From Comamonadaceae bacterium (GTDB lineage Bacteria > Pseudomonadota > Gammaproteobacteria > Burkholderiales > Burkholderiaceae_C): a DNA stretch of 44,516 nt. The stretch is from NCBI GenBank assembly GCA_947374485.1, contig CANCCF010000016.1, forward strand, positions 1 to 44,516. Direction: 5' to 3'. Under the pieces are notes generated by a model, which had not been told where the DNA came from, searched no databases, and saw only the letters and a program-made list of their open reading frames with translations. The number at the start of each line of letters is the position of its first letter. The first letter of the stretch is position 1. The position numbers were made by a program, and so were the translations under genes. Positions 1-12,481 of the stretch are shown here, in pieces.

Positions 1-452
1 GCAACGGAGGCGGGCACCAGCGTTTCGGCCGCGCTGCCCAGTGTGCCGCGCCAGCCCGATACCGTGCCGTCCTCGCTGACGAACAGGAAACGGTTCGCGT
101 TGAAGGCGCTGCCGCCATTGAAGACCTGGCCTGTGACGTTGCCAGCGCCGGGGATGGTCACCGTCAGTGCCAGCTTGGCAGGTGCCTGGGTGGACGGGTT
201 CACCGAGTACAGGGGCGACGTGCCAGCAGCGTTAGAAGACAGCCAAAACGGGCCGGTGGGTGCAAAGGAAATGCCCCAGGCGTTCTGCAGCCCCGGGTCT
301 GTCAAAGGTGCCGGGTTGGCGCCGGGGTCGTCCGTGACCAGGTTGTTGACGGTGAAGACGGGGGCGGCGTGGGCCAGCGCCATACAGCCCAAAACAGCCA
401 ACAGGCCGCATGCGCGCAGCAAGCGCCCCTGGGAGCGTATCGAATCTTTCAT
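1..452 (-). CDS. Exported TIGR03118-type protein, N-terminal part (runs off the left edge)
   Basis: The first 150 codons of a minus-strand gene are present; the C-terminus lies outside the window. The N-terminus is a clear Sec signal peptide: MKDS with an Arg-rich n-region, a hydrophobic core, and a likely cleavage after AHA near residue 29. The mature part carries NLVTDDPG, DPGLQNAWGISFAPTGPFW and FVSEDGTVSGW, which match what I know of the uncharacterised TIGR03118 family (beta-propeller-like secreted proteins, some with a PEP-CTERM sorting tail). Whether this one has PEP-CTERM cannot be seen. I chose ATG 452 because AAGG lies about 6 nt upstream; an in-frame ATG at 458 is too close to that site. 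It is preceded by a strong sigma-54 promoter candidate (498-513), which fits exosortase-type regulation. The function is unknown. Confidence 0.75.
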   Translation of the reverse strand, partial: MKDSIRSQGRLLRACGLLAVLGCMALAHAAPVFTVNNLVTDDPGANPAPLTDPGLQNAWGISFAPTGPFWLSSNAAGTSPLYSVNPSTQAPAKLALTVTIPGAGNVTGQVFNGGSAFNANRFLFVSEDGTVSGWRGTLGSAAETLVPASV

Positions 453-497
453 GGACATCCTTTTTGCAGTGTGTGCAGCTTCGGGAGTTGCCACTTC

Positions 498-513
498 AGC
501 AATTAGCAGGCCA
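498..513 (-). promoter_or_regulatory. Sigma-54 (-24/-12) promoter for the TIGR03118 gene
   Basis: Read on the minus strand the site is TGGCCTGCTAATTGCT. It has the TGGC and TTGCT blocks and a G at position 7 of the TGGCACG-N4-TTGCW consensus, with GG and GC exactly one promoter spacing apart. Transcription would start near 487, giving a leader of about 35 nt before ATG 452. Sigma-54 itself (rpoN) is encoded at 18024-19622. Confidence 0.6.
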
Positions 514-523
514 TAGTCAGGCG

Positions 524-544
524 CCACATACTTTCCTTATGTGG
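524..544. promoter_or_regulatory. Inverted repeat upstream of the sigma-54 promoter, possible activator box
   Basis: CCACATA (524-530) and TATGTGG (538-544) form a perfect 7-bp inverted repeat with a 7-nt spacer, just upstream of the -24 element. It could bind an enhancer-binding protein such as the PEP-CTERM-box regulator PrsR. The position is closer to the promoter than most sigma-54 enhancers, so this is tentative. The rest of 459-620 shows no gene. Confidence 0.4.
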
Positions 545-620
545 ATCAAGGACTTAAGGAAGCCAAGGGCCATTTTTCAGGGCCCTGGCCGGCCCCATCT
601 GTAAAGCGGGGCGACAGTGC

Positions 621-1724
621 TCACGGATGCCATGGCTGCGTGGCAGCAGCGCGCTGCAGAAGCATCGCATCCCCATAACTAAAGAACCGGTAGCCCTGTG
701 CAATCGCATGCCGGTACAGCGCCATGATGGGCTCGTAGCCGGCAAAGGCGCTTACCAACATCATCAGGCTGGACTTGGGTAAATGGAAATTGGTCAGCAG
801 CAAGTCCACATGCTGGAAGGCAAAACCGGGCGTGATGAAGATGGTGGTGTCACCGCTGGCCAAGCCCGTTTTCGCCCAGCTCTCCAGCGTGCGCACGGTG
901 GTGGTACCCACGGCCACGATGCGGCCGCCGCGCGCCTTGCACTGGCGAATGGCCTCCTGGGTGCTGCCAGGCACCTCGTACCATTCGCTGTGCATCTGGT
1001 GCTCGGCCAGGTTTTCCGTCTTCACCGGCTGGAAGGTGCCTGCCCCCACGTGCAGGGTGACGCTGGCGCGCTGCACGCCCATGGCATCCAACTGGGACAG
1101 CAAGGCTTCATCAAAGTGCAGGGCGGCGGTGGGGGCGGCTACGGCCCCGGGGTTTTTGGCAAACACGGTTTGGTAGCGCTCTGCATCTTCTGCGGAGTCG
1201 CTGTGCGTGATGTACGGGGGCAGGGGCACGTGGCCGTGGCGTTCCATCAGGGTGTAGGGGGTGTCGCCGGCATCGTTGGAGAGCACAAAGCGGAACAACT
1301 GGCCTTCTGCGTCCGGCCAGCGGCCCAACAACGTGGCACACAGGCCGTCCTCATGGCCCGGTGCACAGACCAGTTTCAGCGTGGTGCCCACCTCCGGTTT
1401 TTTGCTCACCCGCATGTGGGCAGCCACCTGGTTTCCGCCGAGCACGCGCTCCACCAGCAGCTCCACTTTGCCGCCGGTGGGCTTCTCGCCAAACAGGCGG
1501 GCGTGCAGCACCCGGGTGTCGTTGAACACCAGCAGGTCGCCCGCGCGCAGCAGGCCGGGCAACTCGCGGAAGATGCGGTCCACGGGCGTGGCCGCGCGGC
1601 CATCGAGCAGGCGCGAGCCGCTGCGCTCGGCGGCCGGGTGCTGGGCGATCAGCGCCTCGGGCAACACGAAATCGAAGTTACTGAGCGTGAACGTGCGGGG
1701 GGATTGTGCGGAAGAATGGGGCAT
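621..1724 (-). CDS. queA: S-adenosylmethionine:tRNA ribosyltransferase-isomerase QueA
   Basis: QueA transfers and isomerises the ribosyl group of SAM onto 7-aminomethyl-7-deazaguanine in tRNA, making epoxyqueuosine at the wobble base of GUN-anticodon tRNAs. The 367-residue product has the family landmarks: LPEALIAQHPAAERSGSRLL near the N-terminus, LVFNDTRVLHARL, HVGAGTFQPV followed by HQMHSEWYEV, VAVGTTTVRTLES, and TNFHLPKSSLMMLVSAF near the C-terminus. Length is slightly above the usual 345-360. The reading frame is open further upstream, but ATG 1724 gives the normal N-terminus; no good ribosome binding site is visible there. It diverges from recG with 57 nt between the starts. Its tgt partner is not in the window. 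tRNA-Tyr (GTA) at 43678 is a GUN tRNA and a plausible substrate. Confidence 0.95.
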   Translation of the reverse strand: MPHSSAQSPRTFTLSNFDFVLPEALIAQHPAAERSGSRLLDGRAATPVDRIFRELPGLLRAGDLLVFNDTRVLHARLFGEKPTGGKVELLVERVLGGNQVAAHMRVSKKPEVGTTLKLVCAPGHEDGLCATLLGRWPDAEGQLFRFVLSNDAGDTPYTLMERHGHVPLPPYITHSDSAEDAERYQTVFAKNPGAVAAPTAALHFDEALLSQLDAMGVQRASVTLHVGAGTFQPVKTENLAEHQMHSEWYEVPGSTQEAIRQCKARGGRIVAVGTTTVRTLESWAKTGLASGDTTIFITPGFAFQHVDLLLTNFHLPKSSLMMLVSAFAGYEPIMALYRHAIAQGYRFFSYGDAMLLQRAAATQPWHP

Positions 1725-1769
1725 GTGCTTGAGGGTTGAACAAACCCGTACCAAGAAGTAAAGACAGGG

Positions 1770-1775
1770 CAGAAT
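1770..1775 (+). promoter_or_regulatory. -10-like element of recG (leaderless arrangement)
   Basis: CAGAAT lies 6 nt before ATG 1782, so the predicted first transcribed base is the A of the start codon. No Shine-Dalgarno sequence is at a proper distance. The -35 region is weak. Confidence 0.35.
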
Positions 1776-1781
1776 TCTCCC

Positions 1782-3986
<2,205 letters not shown>

Positions 3987-4032
3987 TTTTTCTTTTGCTG
4001 GCGCCCCACCCGGCTCACCAGCGCACCTCTCT

Positions 4033-4923
4033 ATGTTGCAACTTGTAAAAAGGCGCTGGCTGGCACTGGCAGGCAATACCCGTGGCATCTGGCTGGTGGT
4101 GCTGGCCATGGCCTGCTGGGCCGTGCTGGACGCCTGCAACAAGCAACTCATGCAGCAGGGCCTGGCACCCAAGCAGGTGCTGTTTTTGCAAGCCTCGCTG
4201 GTGCTGACTTTGTTGCTGCCGCTGGTTGCCTGGACCCGCGGGCGCATCCTGGCCTCACCGCAACCGGCCTTTCACCTGGTGCGCGGCGCCATCATCGTCA
4301 CCTCGGCCTTTTGCGCGGCCTGGGCCGTCTCACACCTGCCGCTGGCCGAGGCCAGTGCCTACCTGATGACCGGTGCCCTCTTCATGCTGCCGCTGGGGGT
4401 TTGGCTTTTGAACGAAAAAGCGCACTGGCTGCGCTGGCTCGGTGTGGGCATTGGTTTCTCGGGCGTGCTGGTGATCCTGCAGCCCGGCGCGGCGGCCTTT
4501 CAAAGCGCAGCACTCGTGGCCCTGCTGGGTGCGCTGATGGAGGCCATGCTGGGCGTGGTGCTGAAAAAATATTCGCAGGGTGAACACCCTATTGCGGTGC
4601 TGGCCTGGAGCCAACTGGCCTGCTGGCTCAGCTTTGGCCTGATGACGGGTTTTGTGCTGCCCCCGGTGGCAAAGGCGCTGTGGGTGCTGCTGCCCCTCAT
4701 TGCCCTGAGTTCGGCCGGGATTTATCTGGCCTATTTCTTTGCCTACCGTGCAGGCGACGCCTCGGCCGTGGAGGCGGGCGGTTTCTCCCTGCTGCTGTTC
4801 AGCCCGGCGCTGGGCCATGTGTTCTTTGCCGAAACGCCGACGCTGGCCTTTTGGGCAGGCGCATGCTTATTGGTGTGCGGCATTGGCATGGTGGTGGCCG
4901 AGCCGCGCAGGCCGGTGGGCTAA
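4033..4923 (+). CDS. DMT-family (EamA) transporter
   Basis: The 296-residue protein is an integral membrane protein of the drug/metabolite transporter superfamily: two tandem EamA repeats, each about five transmembrane helices, separated near residue 150. The first repeat starts with GIWLVVLAMACWAVLDACNK. The end of the first repeat has MLPLGVWLLNEKAHWLRWLGVGIGFSGVL, a typical EamA signature, and the second ends with AFWAGACLLVCGIGMVVAEP. Members export or import metabolites such as amino acids or nucleosides; the substrate cannot be read from sequence. It follows recG by 46 nt and precedes the permease-kinase gene by 103 nt on the same strand. No clear ribosome binding site precedes ATG 4033. 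Confidence 0.85.
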   Translation: MLQLVKRRWLALAGNTRGIWLVVLAMACWAVLDACNKQLMQQGLAPKQVLFLQASLVLTLLLPLVAWTRGRILASPQPAFHLVRGAIIVTSAFCAAWAVSHLPLAEASAYLMTGALFMLPLGVWLLNEKAHWLRWLGVGIGFSGVLVILQPGAAAFQSAALVALLGALMEAMLGVVLKKYSQGEHPIAVLAWSQLACWLSFGLMTGFVLPPVAKALWVLLPLIALSSAGIYLAYFFAYRAGDASAVEAGGFSLLLFSPALGHVFFAETPTLAFWAGACLLVCGIGMVVAEPRRPVG

Positions 4924-4988
4924 ACATCGTAGATGCACAAGGCCCGCGAGTCCAATGGGGTGCGTTTTATGCGGTATGGTCTGCAACG

Positions 4989-5006
4989 GGCCCGCATCTG
5001 CGGGCC
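4989..5006 (+). promoter_or_regulatory. Perfect stem-loop upstream of the permease-kinase gene
   Basis: GGCCCGCA and TGCGGGCC form an 8-bp perfect stem with a 2-nt centre (TC), ending 20 nt before ATG 5027. No T-run follows, so it is a poor intrinsic terminator; it could act in mRNA processing, translation control or as a DNA operator. Confidence 0.4.
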
Positions 5007-5026
5007 TGCACAACAAAGCCTTGGCC

Positions 5027-8194
<3,168 letters not shown>

Positions 8195-8198
8195 GCGC

Positions 8199-8204
8199 GA
8201 CAAT
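8199..8204 (+). promoter_or_regulatory. -10-like element of oxyR (leaderless arrangement)
   Basis: GACAAT lies 6 nt before ATG 8211 (spacer AGCGCC). It would place the transcription start on the A of the start codon. No ribosome binding site is seen. This promoter would make oxyR independent of the permease-kinase gene that ends 16 nt upstream. Confidence 0.45.
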
Positions 8205-8210
8205 AGCGCC

Positions 8211-9170
8211 ATGACCCTTACTGAGCTCAAGTACATCGTCGCCGTGGCCCGTGAGCGCCACTTCGGCCGTGCCGCCGAGGCCTGTTTTGTGTCGCAGCCC
8301 ACGCTCTCGGTGGCGGTCAAAAAGCTCGAAGAAGAGCTTGATGTGAAACTCTTCGAGCGCAGCGCCAACGAGGTGGCCGTCACTCCGCTGGGCGAAGAGA
8401 TCGTGCGCCAGGCGCAAAGCGTGCTGGAGCAGGCCGCCAACATCAAGGACATTGCCAAGCGCGGCAAAGACCCGCTGGCCGGTGCCCTGGCGCTGGGTGT
8501 GATCTACACCATCGCGCCGTACTTGCTGCCGGACCTGGTGCGCCAGGTCATCAGCCATTCGCCGCAAATGCCGCTGATGCTGCAGGAAAACTTCACCGTC
8601 AAACTGCTGGAGATGCTGCGCACCGGCGAGATCGACTGCGCCATCCTGGCCGAGCCCTTTCCGGACACGGGCCTGGCCACCGCGCCCCTGTACGACGAGC
8701 CCTTTTATGCCGCCGTACCCATGAACCACGCGCTGGCCCAATTGGAAAGCGTGTCCGCCGAGCAGTTGAAAAGCGAGACCATGCTGCTGCTGGGCAACGG
8801 CCACTGTTTTCGCGACCACGTGCTGGAGGTCTGCCCCGAGTTCGCGCGTTTTTCCAGCGACGCCGAGGGCATACGCAAGAGCTTCGAGGGCTCGTCGCTG
8901 GAGACCATCAAGCACATGGTGGCCGCTGGCATGGGCATCACCCTGGTGCCGCGCCTGAGCGTGCCGCGCGAGGCGTTGGAGATGCGCAAACGCCGCCAGG
9001 AAGATGCCTACGTGAAATACCTGCCGGTCACTGACGCCAAAGGCGCACCGCCACCCACGCGGCGCGTGGTGCTGGCCTGGCGGCGCAGCTTCACCCGCTA
9101 CGAGGCGATTGCCGCGCTGCGCAACGCCATTTACGCCTGCGAGCTGCCGGGTGTGACGCGGCTGTCCTGA
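8211..9170 (+). CDS. oxyR: Hydrogen-peroxide-responsive LysR-type regulator OxyR
   Basis: The 319-residue protein has an N-terminal winged helix-turn-helix (FGRAAEACFVSQPTLSVAVKKLEEELDV split over residues 19-46) and a LysR effector domain. The peroxide-sensing cysteines are both present at Cys199 (GNGHC) and Cys208 (VLEVC), with the same numbering as E. coli OxyR, so it should form the redox disulfide. In the family the oxidised form activates catalase, peroxiredoxin and related genes; none of these is in the window. In many Burkholderiales oxyR lies next to recG and ubiA, and here two accessory genes separate recG and oxyR. The usual divergent oxyS or katG is not seen. Confidence 0.95.
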   Translation: MTLTELKYIVAVARERHFGRAAEACFVSQPTLSVAVKKLEEELDVKLFERSANEVAVTPLGEEIVRQAQSVLEQAANIKDIAKRGKDPLAGALALGVIYTIAPYLLPDLVRQVISHSPQMPLMLQENFTVKLLEMLRTGEIDCAILAEPFPDTGLATAPLYDEPFYAAVPMNHALAQLESVSAEQLKSETMLLLGNGHCFRDHVLEVCPEFARFSSDAEGIRKSFEGSSLETIKHMVAAGMGITLVPRLSVPREALEMRKRRQEDAYVKYLPVTDAKGAPPPTRRVVLAWRRSFTRYEAIAALRNAIYACELPGVTRLS

Positions 9171-9189
9171 TGCGGCAAGGGGCATTGCA

Positions 9190-10050
9190 ATGCGCGCGCG
9201 GTTTTCACTGTATCTGGACCTGATCCGCTGGAACCGCCCTGCGGGCTGGCTGCTGCTGCTGTGGCCCTCGCTCTCTGCCTTGTGGCTGGCGGCAGGCGGC
9301 TTTCCGGGCTGGCACCTGGTGGCGGTGGTCACGCTGGGCACCATCCTCATGCGCAGCGCCGGTTGCTGCATCAACGACGTGGCCGACCGCGAATTCGACC
9401 GCCACGTCAAGCGCACGGCACAGCGCCCCGTCACCAGCGGCAAAGTCTCGGTGCGCGAAGCCCTGGCGCTGGGCGCCGTGCTGGCGCTGCTGGCTTTTGC
9501 GCTGGTGCTTACCACCAACACGGCCACCATCCTGTGGTCCTTTGCGGCGCTGGCTGTGGCCCTGGCCTACCCCTATGCCAAACGCTATGTTTCCATGCCG
9601 CAGGCGGTGCTGGGCGTGGCCTTCAGCTTTGGCATACCCATGGCCTTCGCGGCCGTGCAGGCGCAGGTGCCACCCGTGGCCTGGCTGCTGCTGCTGGGCA
9701 ACCTGTTCTGGGTGCTGGCCTATGACACCGAATATGCGATGGTGGACCGCGACGACGACCTGCGCATCGGCATGAAGACCTCGGCCATCACCCTGGGCCG
9801 CTGGGACGTGCCGGCCGTGCTGACTTTTTACCTGGTGCAGCTGGCCATCTGGTCCTGGGTGGTGGTGGGCCTGCTGGCGTTGCCGCGCGCCTGGGCCTGG
9901 TGGCTTGGCGTGGCTGTCGCGCTGGCGCAGGTGGCCTGGCACGCCACGCTCATCAAGGACCGCACGCGCGAAGGCTGCTTCAAGGCCTTTCGCGCCAACC
10001 ACTGGGTGGGTTGCGCACTGTTTGCGGCGGTGGTGCTGGGCCTGGCCTGA
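9190..10050 (+). CDS. ubiA: 4-hydroxybenzoate polyprenyltransferase UbiA
   Basis: UbiA attaches the polyprenyl tail to 4-hydroxybenzoate, the first membrane step of ubiquinone synthesis. The 286-residue protein is strongly hydrophobic with about eight to nine membrane helices. Both Mg-diphosphate binding motifs are visible: NDVADREFD at residues 62-70 and DTEYAMVDRDDD at 179-190. The N-terminal segment LIRWNRPAGWLLLLWP is typical of the family. Length is normal (about 285-290). AAGGGG about 9 nt before ATG 9190 is a good ribosome binding site. It follows oxyR by 19 nt and may be co-transcribed with it. Confidence 0.95.
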   Translation: MRARFSLYLDLIRWNRPAGWLLLLWPSLSALWLAAGGFPGWHLVAVVTLGTILMRSAGCCINDVADREFDRHVKRTAQRPVTSGKVSVREALALGAVLALLAFALVLTTNTATILWSFAALAVALAYPYAKRYVSMPQAVLGVAFSFGIPMAFAAVQAQVPPVAWLLLLGNLFWVLAYDTEYAMVDRDDDLRIGMKTSAITLGRWDVPAVLTFYLVQLAIWSWVVVGLLALPRAWAWWLGVAVALAQVAWHATLIKDRTREGCFKAFRANHWVGCALFAAVVLGLA

Positions 10051-10086
10051 GGGCGCCACCGCTGCCCGACAGCGACAGGCGCGCCC
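10051..10086. terminator. Bulged stem between convergent ubiA and phoD
   Basis: GGGCGC (10051-10056) pairs with GCGCCC (10081-10086), and GCTG (10061-10064) pairs with CAGC (10070-10073) inside. It lies directly after the ubiA stop, between two converging genes. No T-run follows on either strand, so terminator function is uncertain. Confidence 0.3.
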
Positions 10087-10104
10087 TCAGTCAGGTCAAG
10101 CCTT

Positions 10105-11862
10105 TCAGCTGTAGCTGACGACACCCGTGGCGTTCACCGTCACGGTCTTGCCGGTCGCGGCCACATAGGTCTTGGACGCGATGGTGTCCACAAACACAAA
10201 TTCGCCGGTGACTGCCGCGCCCGTTGCCGTCATCAGCAAATAGCCCCGGCGGAGGGTGTCGGCATAGTTCAGGTCGTCTATCAGTCCGAGACCGGTGCCC
10301 TGCACGCCAGGTGCCACGGCCGTGCCGTCCAGCGAACTGGCCAGGCCGCCCAGGCCGGCACTCTCAAAGCCGGGCGAGGTGACGGACGAGCCGGCAAACT
10401 CGAAGCCCACCTTGTCACCGGCCAGTGTGGTCACGTTGGTGAACCAGGCATTGTGGGAGTCACCTGACAGCGTGATGAGCTTCTTGCCCTGTGCCTTGAT
10501 GGTTTGCAGGATGGTTTCGCGCTGGATGGGGTAGCCGTCCCAGGAGTCCAGGTTGTAGGGCAGGCGCGGGTTGGTGCTGGCGCTCACCAGGGCGACCTGG
10601 GTTGGTGTGCGGTAGCCAGCCGGTGTGGCCTTGGCGGTCAGGAAGTCCGAGATCGATTGCAGCACGGCCTGCTGGTTGGCTGGTGTGGGGTTCACGGTGG
10701 CTGTGGCCTGCGCCTGCAGCACGCTACCCGGGAACCACATGCGCGCCATGATGTCCTGGTTGCCCATGATCTGCCAGGTGGCCGTCGAGGCGGCCATGCC
10801 GCTGGTCAGCCAGTTTTGCTGGGTGGCGCTCATCATGCGGTGGCTGGCGTCGCTGCCGGTGGTCAGCGCGGTCACATAGCGGGTGATGCCGCCGTCGGCG
10901 TCACCGTAGCTGTCGTACTGGCGGTCGCGGCCTTCGATGCGCGTGTCCACCATGTGCAGCGTGAAGAGGTTGCCGAAGTCGAAGCGGCGGTAGATCTTGA
11001 ACAGGTTGCTTGCATCGGGCGTGCGGATCGGCATCCACTCGTGGTAGGCCTGTGCCGCAAAGCCCTTGCGCGTGGTCCAGCTGCCCTGGGTGGCGGTGTT
11101 GTGGTTCTCTGCGCCGTCGACCCAGGCGTTGTTGGCAAACTCATGGTCGTCCCACACCGTGATCCAGGGCATGGCGGCGTGCAGGGCCTGCAGCTGGGGG
11201 TCGGCGCGGTACAGGGCGTAGCGCGTGCGGTAGTCGTCCAGGCTGACGATGTCGTTGGCGGGCGAGGTCACACGGTCCAAGGCCACGGCATTGCTGTTGC
11301 CGAACTTGGCCGGGTCCGAGCCGTATTCGTAGATGTAGTCACCCAGGTGGACCGCATATTCGGCACCCGACTTGGCGGCTGCATCGTAGGCGTTGAAGTA
11401 ACCCGCCGAATACAGGGTGCAAGAGAACACGGCAAATTTCACGCTGGCCACATTCGCCGCGGGCAGGGTGCGGGTGGTTCCCACCGGGGAGGTGGACTTG
11501 AACTGGTCAAAGAATCGGTAGTAGTAGGTGGTGCCGGGCTTCAGGCCGGTCACGTCGACCTTGTTGGTGTAGCCCGTTTTGGCCTTCGATTCGATTTTGC
11601 CGCTGGCCACCAGGCGCTCAAACTTCGGGCTGGTGCTGACCTGCCAGGTCAGTTCCACGTCTTCCTTGAAGCTGATCATCTTGGCGTGGGTCCAGATGAT
11701 GACGCGGTCCGCCAGCGGATCTCCGCTGGCGACGCCGTATTTGTATTCTGCCGCGGCTCCGCCGCCGCAAGCCACCAGGGTGGTGCCGGTGGTGGCCACG
11801 ACGGCCAGGGTGCTGGTGGAGCGGATAAGAAATTCGCGGCGATTGCTGGTTGGTTGTGACAT
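10105..11862 (-). CDS. phoD: PhoD-type alkaline phosphatase, Tat-exported, possibly a lipoprotein
   Basis: The 585-residue protein begins with a twin-arginine motif (NRREFLIRS, residues 7-15), a hydrophobic stretch, and a lipobox-like LVAC, so it may be exported folded and then lipid-anchored. A fibronectin-like PhoD_N domain follows (about 38-150), then the metallophosphatase core: CTLYSAGYFN, GDYIYEYG with Asp175, WDDHEFANN, NQDIMARMW and SGDSHNAWF. These are the metal and phosphate ligands of the PhoD (PF09423) family, which releases phosphate from mono- and diesters. ATG 11862 has GGGAG about 10 nt upstream; the frame stays open upstream but that part overlaps the terminator and psiF. The gene lies downstream of psiF on the same strand, separated by a strong terminator, so it likely has its own promoter in 11863-11957. 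Confidence 0.9.
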   Translation of the reverse strand: MSQPTSNRREFLIRSTSTLAVVATTGTTLVACGGGAAAEYKYGVASGDPLADRVIIWTHAKMISFKEDVELTWQVSTSPKFERLVASGKIESKAKTGYTNKVDVTGLKPGTTYYYRFFDQFKSTSPVGTTRTLPAANVASVKFAVFSCTLYSAGYFNAYDAAAKSGAEYAVHLGDYIYEYGSDPAKFGNSNAVALDRVTSPANDIVSLDDYRTRYALYRADPQLQALHAAMPWITVWDDHEFANNAWVDGAENHNTATQGSWTTRKGFAAQAYHEWMPIRTPDASNLFKIYRRFDFGNLFTLHMVDTRIEGRDRQYDSYGDADGGITRYVTALTTGSDASHRMMSATQQNWLTSGMAASTATWQIMGNQDIMARMWFPGSVLQAQATATVNPTPANQQAVLQSISDFLTAKATPAGYRTPTQVALVSASTNPRLPYNLDSWDGYPIQRETILQTIKAQGKKLITLSGDSHNAWFTNVTTLAGDKVGFEFAGSSVTSPGFESAGLGGLASSLDGTAVAPGVQGTGLGLIDDLNYADTLRRGYLLMTATGAAVTGEFVFVDTIASKTYVAATGKTVTVNATGVVSYS

Positions 11863-11962
11863 GTGGTGGTACTCCCTGTTGAGAGCTCCATTGAACCCAG
11901 CCTGTGTGACGGCTTGGTGAAAGGCCGCCTGCAGTAGCCCCATGCGATTGCCGGGAGCAAAA

Positions 11963-11996
11963 AAAAGCCCGGGGTCCATAAAGACCCCGGGCTTTT
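11963..11996 (-). terminator. Intrinsic terminator of psiF
   Basis: GCCCGGGGTC (11967-11976) and GACCCCGGGC (11983-11992) form a perfect 10-bp stem with a 6-nt loop, extended by four A-T pairs. On the minus strand it is followed by a run of eight T (11966-11959). It lies 27 nt after the psiF stop codon. Confidence 0.9.
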
Positions 11997-12023
11997 GGGC
12001 AGGCCGCGTGGCGGCTTGCCGGT

Positions 12024-12341
12024 TTACTTGTTGCTCAGGCAGCTCTTCATGAAGGCCTTGCGCTCGTCGCCCTTGAGGGCCTTGGTCTTGGCATCGGCGT
12101 TGCAGGTCTTCATCTTGTTTTGCTGGGTGGTGCCGCCTTCGGCAGCGGCGGGCTTGGCGCTCAGGCACTCTTTCATGAAGGCCTTGCGCTCGTCGCCTTT
12201 TTTGTCCTTGGCGTCCATATTGCAGGTCTTCATTTTGCTTTGCTGGGGCGTGGCCGCAGCGGCGGCGTCTGCAGCGTGGGCAGCACCCATGGACAGGCCC
12301 AGGGCGGCAACGGTGGCCAGCAGTGTCAAAAATTTCTTCAT
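12024..12341 (-). CDS. psiF: PsiF-repeat periplasmic protein
   Basis: A 105-residue exported protein: signal peptide MKKFLTLLATVAALGLSMG ending at AHA, an Ala-rich spacer, then two PsiF repeats (PF07769), each with the pattern MKTCNxDAK...GDERKAFMKxCLS (about residues 36-61 and 76-103). E. coli psiF is phosphate-starvation-inducible and lies beside phoA; here the neighbour is a phoD-type phosphatase, which supports a link with phosphate supply. The molecular function is not known. ATG 12341 has AGGA 6-7 nt upstream. I could not see a clear Pho box in the divergent region shared with argS (12342-12481). Confidence 0.9.
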   Translation of the reverse strand: MKKFLTLLATVAALGLSMGAAHAADAAAAATPQQSKMKTCNMDAKDKKGDERKAFMKECLSAKPAAAEGGTTQQNKMKTCNADAKTKALKGDERKAFMKSCLSNK

Positions 12342-12468
12342 GTCAGTTCCTAAAAAAGAGGGGGCAGAAGGCCTGCCGATGCGCTTGAAACCCGGTGGAT
12401 TCCAGCACATAACGTAGGGGTTTGCAATCTGGTTGACCCCGATGCCGGGGCGCACAGGGCCTGCCGCA

Positions 12469-12474
12469 TAAAAT
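12469..12474 (+). promoter_or_regulatory. -10 element of argS (leaderless or near-leaderless)
   Basis: TAAAAT (five of six consensus bases) lies 7 nt before ATG 12482, spacer CAGCGCC. Predicted transcription starts at or one base before the start codon. No ribosome binding site is seen. Confidence 0.5.
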
Positions 12475-12481
12475 CAGCGCC

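Noticed and set aside
11863..12168. Upstream extension of PhoD
   Set aside because: It would overlap the psiF terminator and psiF itself, and would bury the Tat signal inside the protein.
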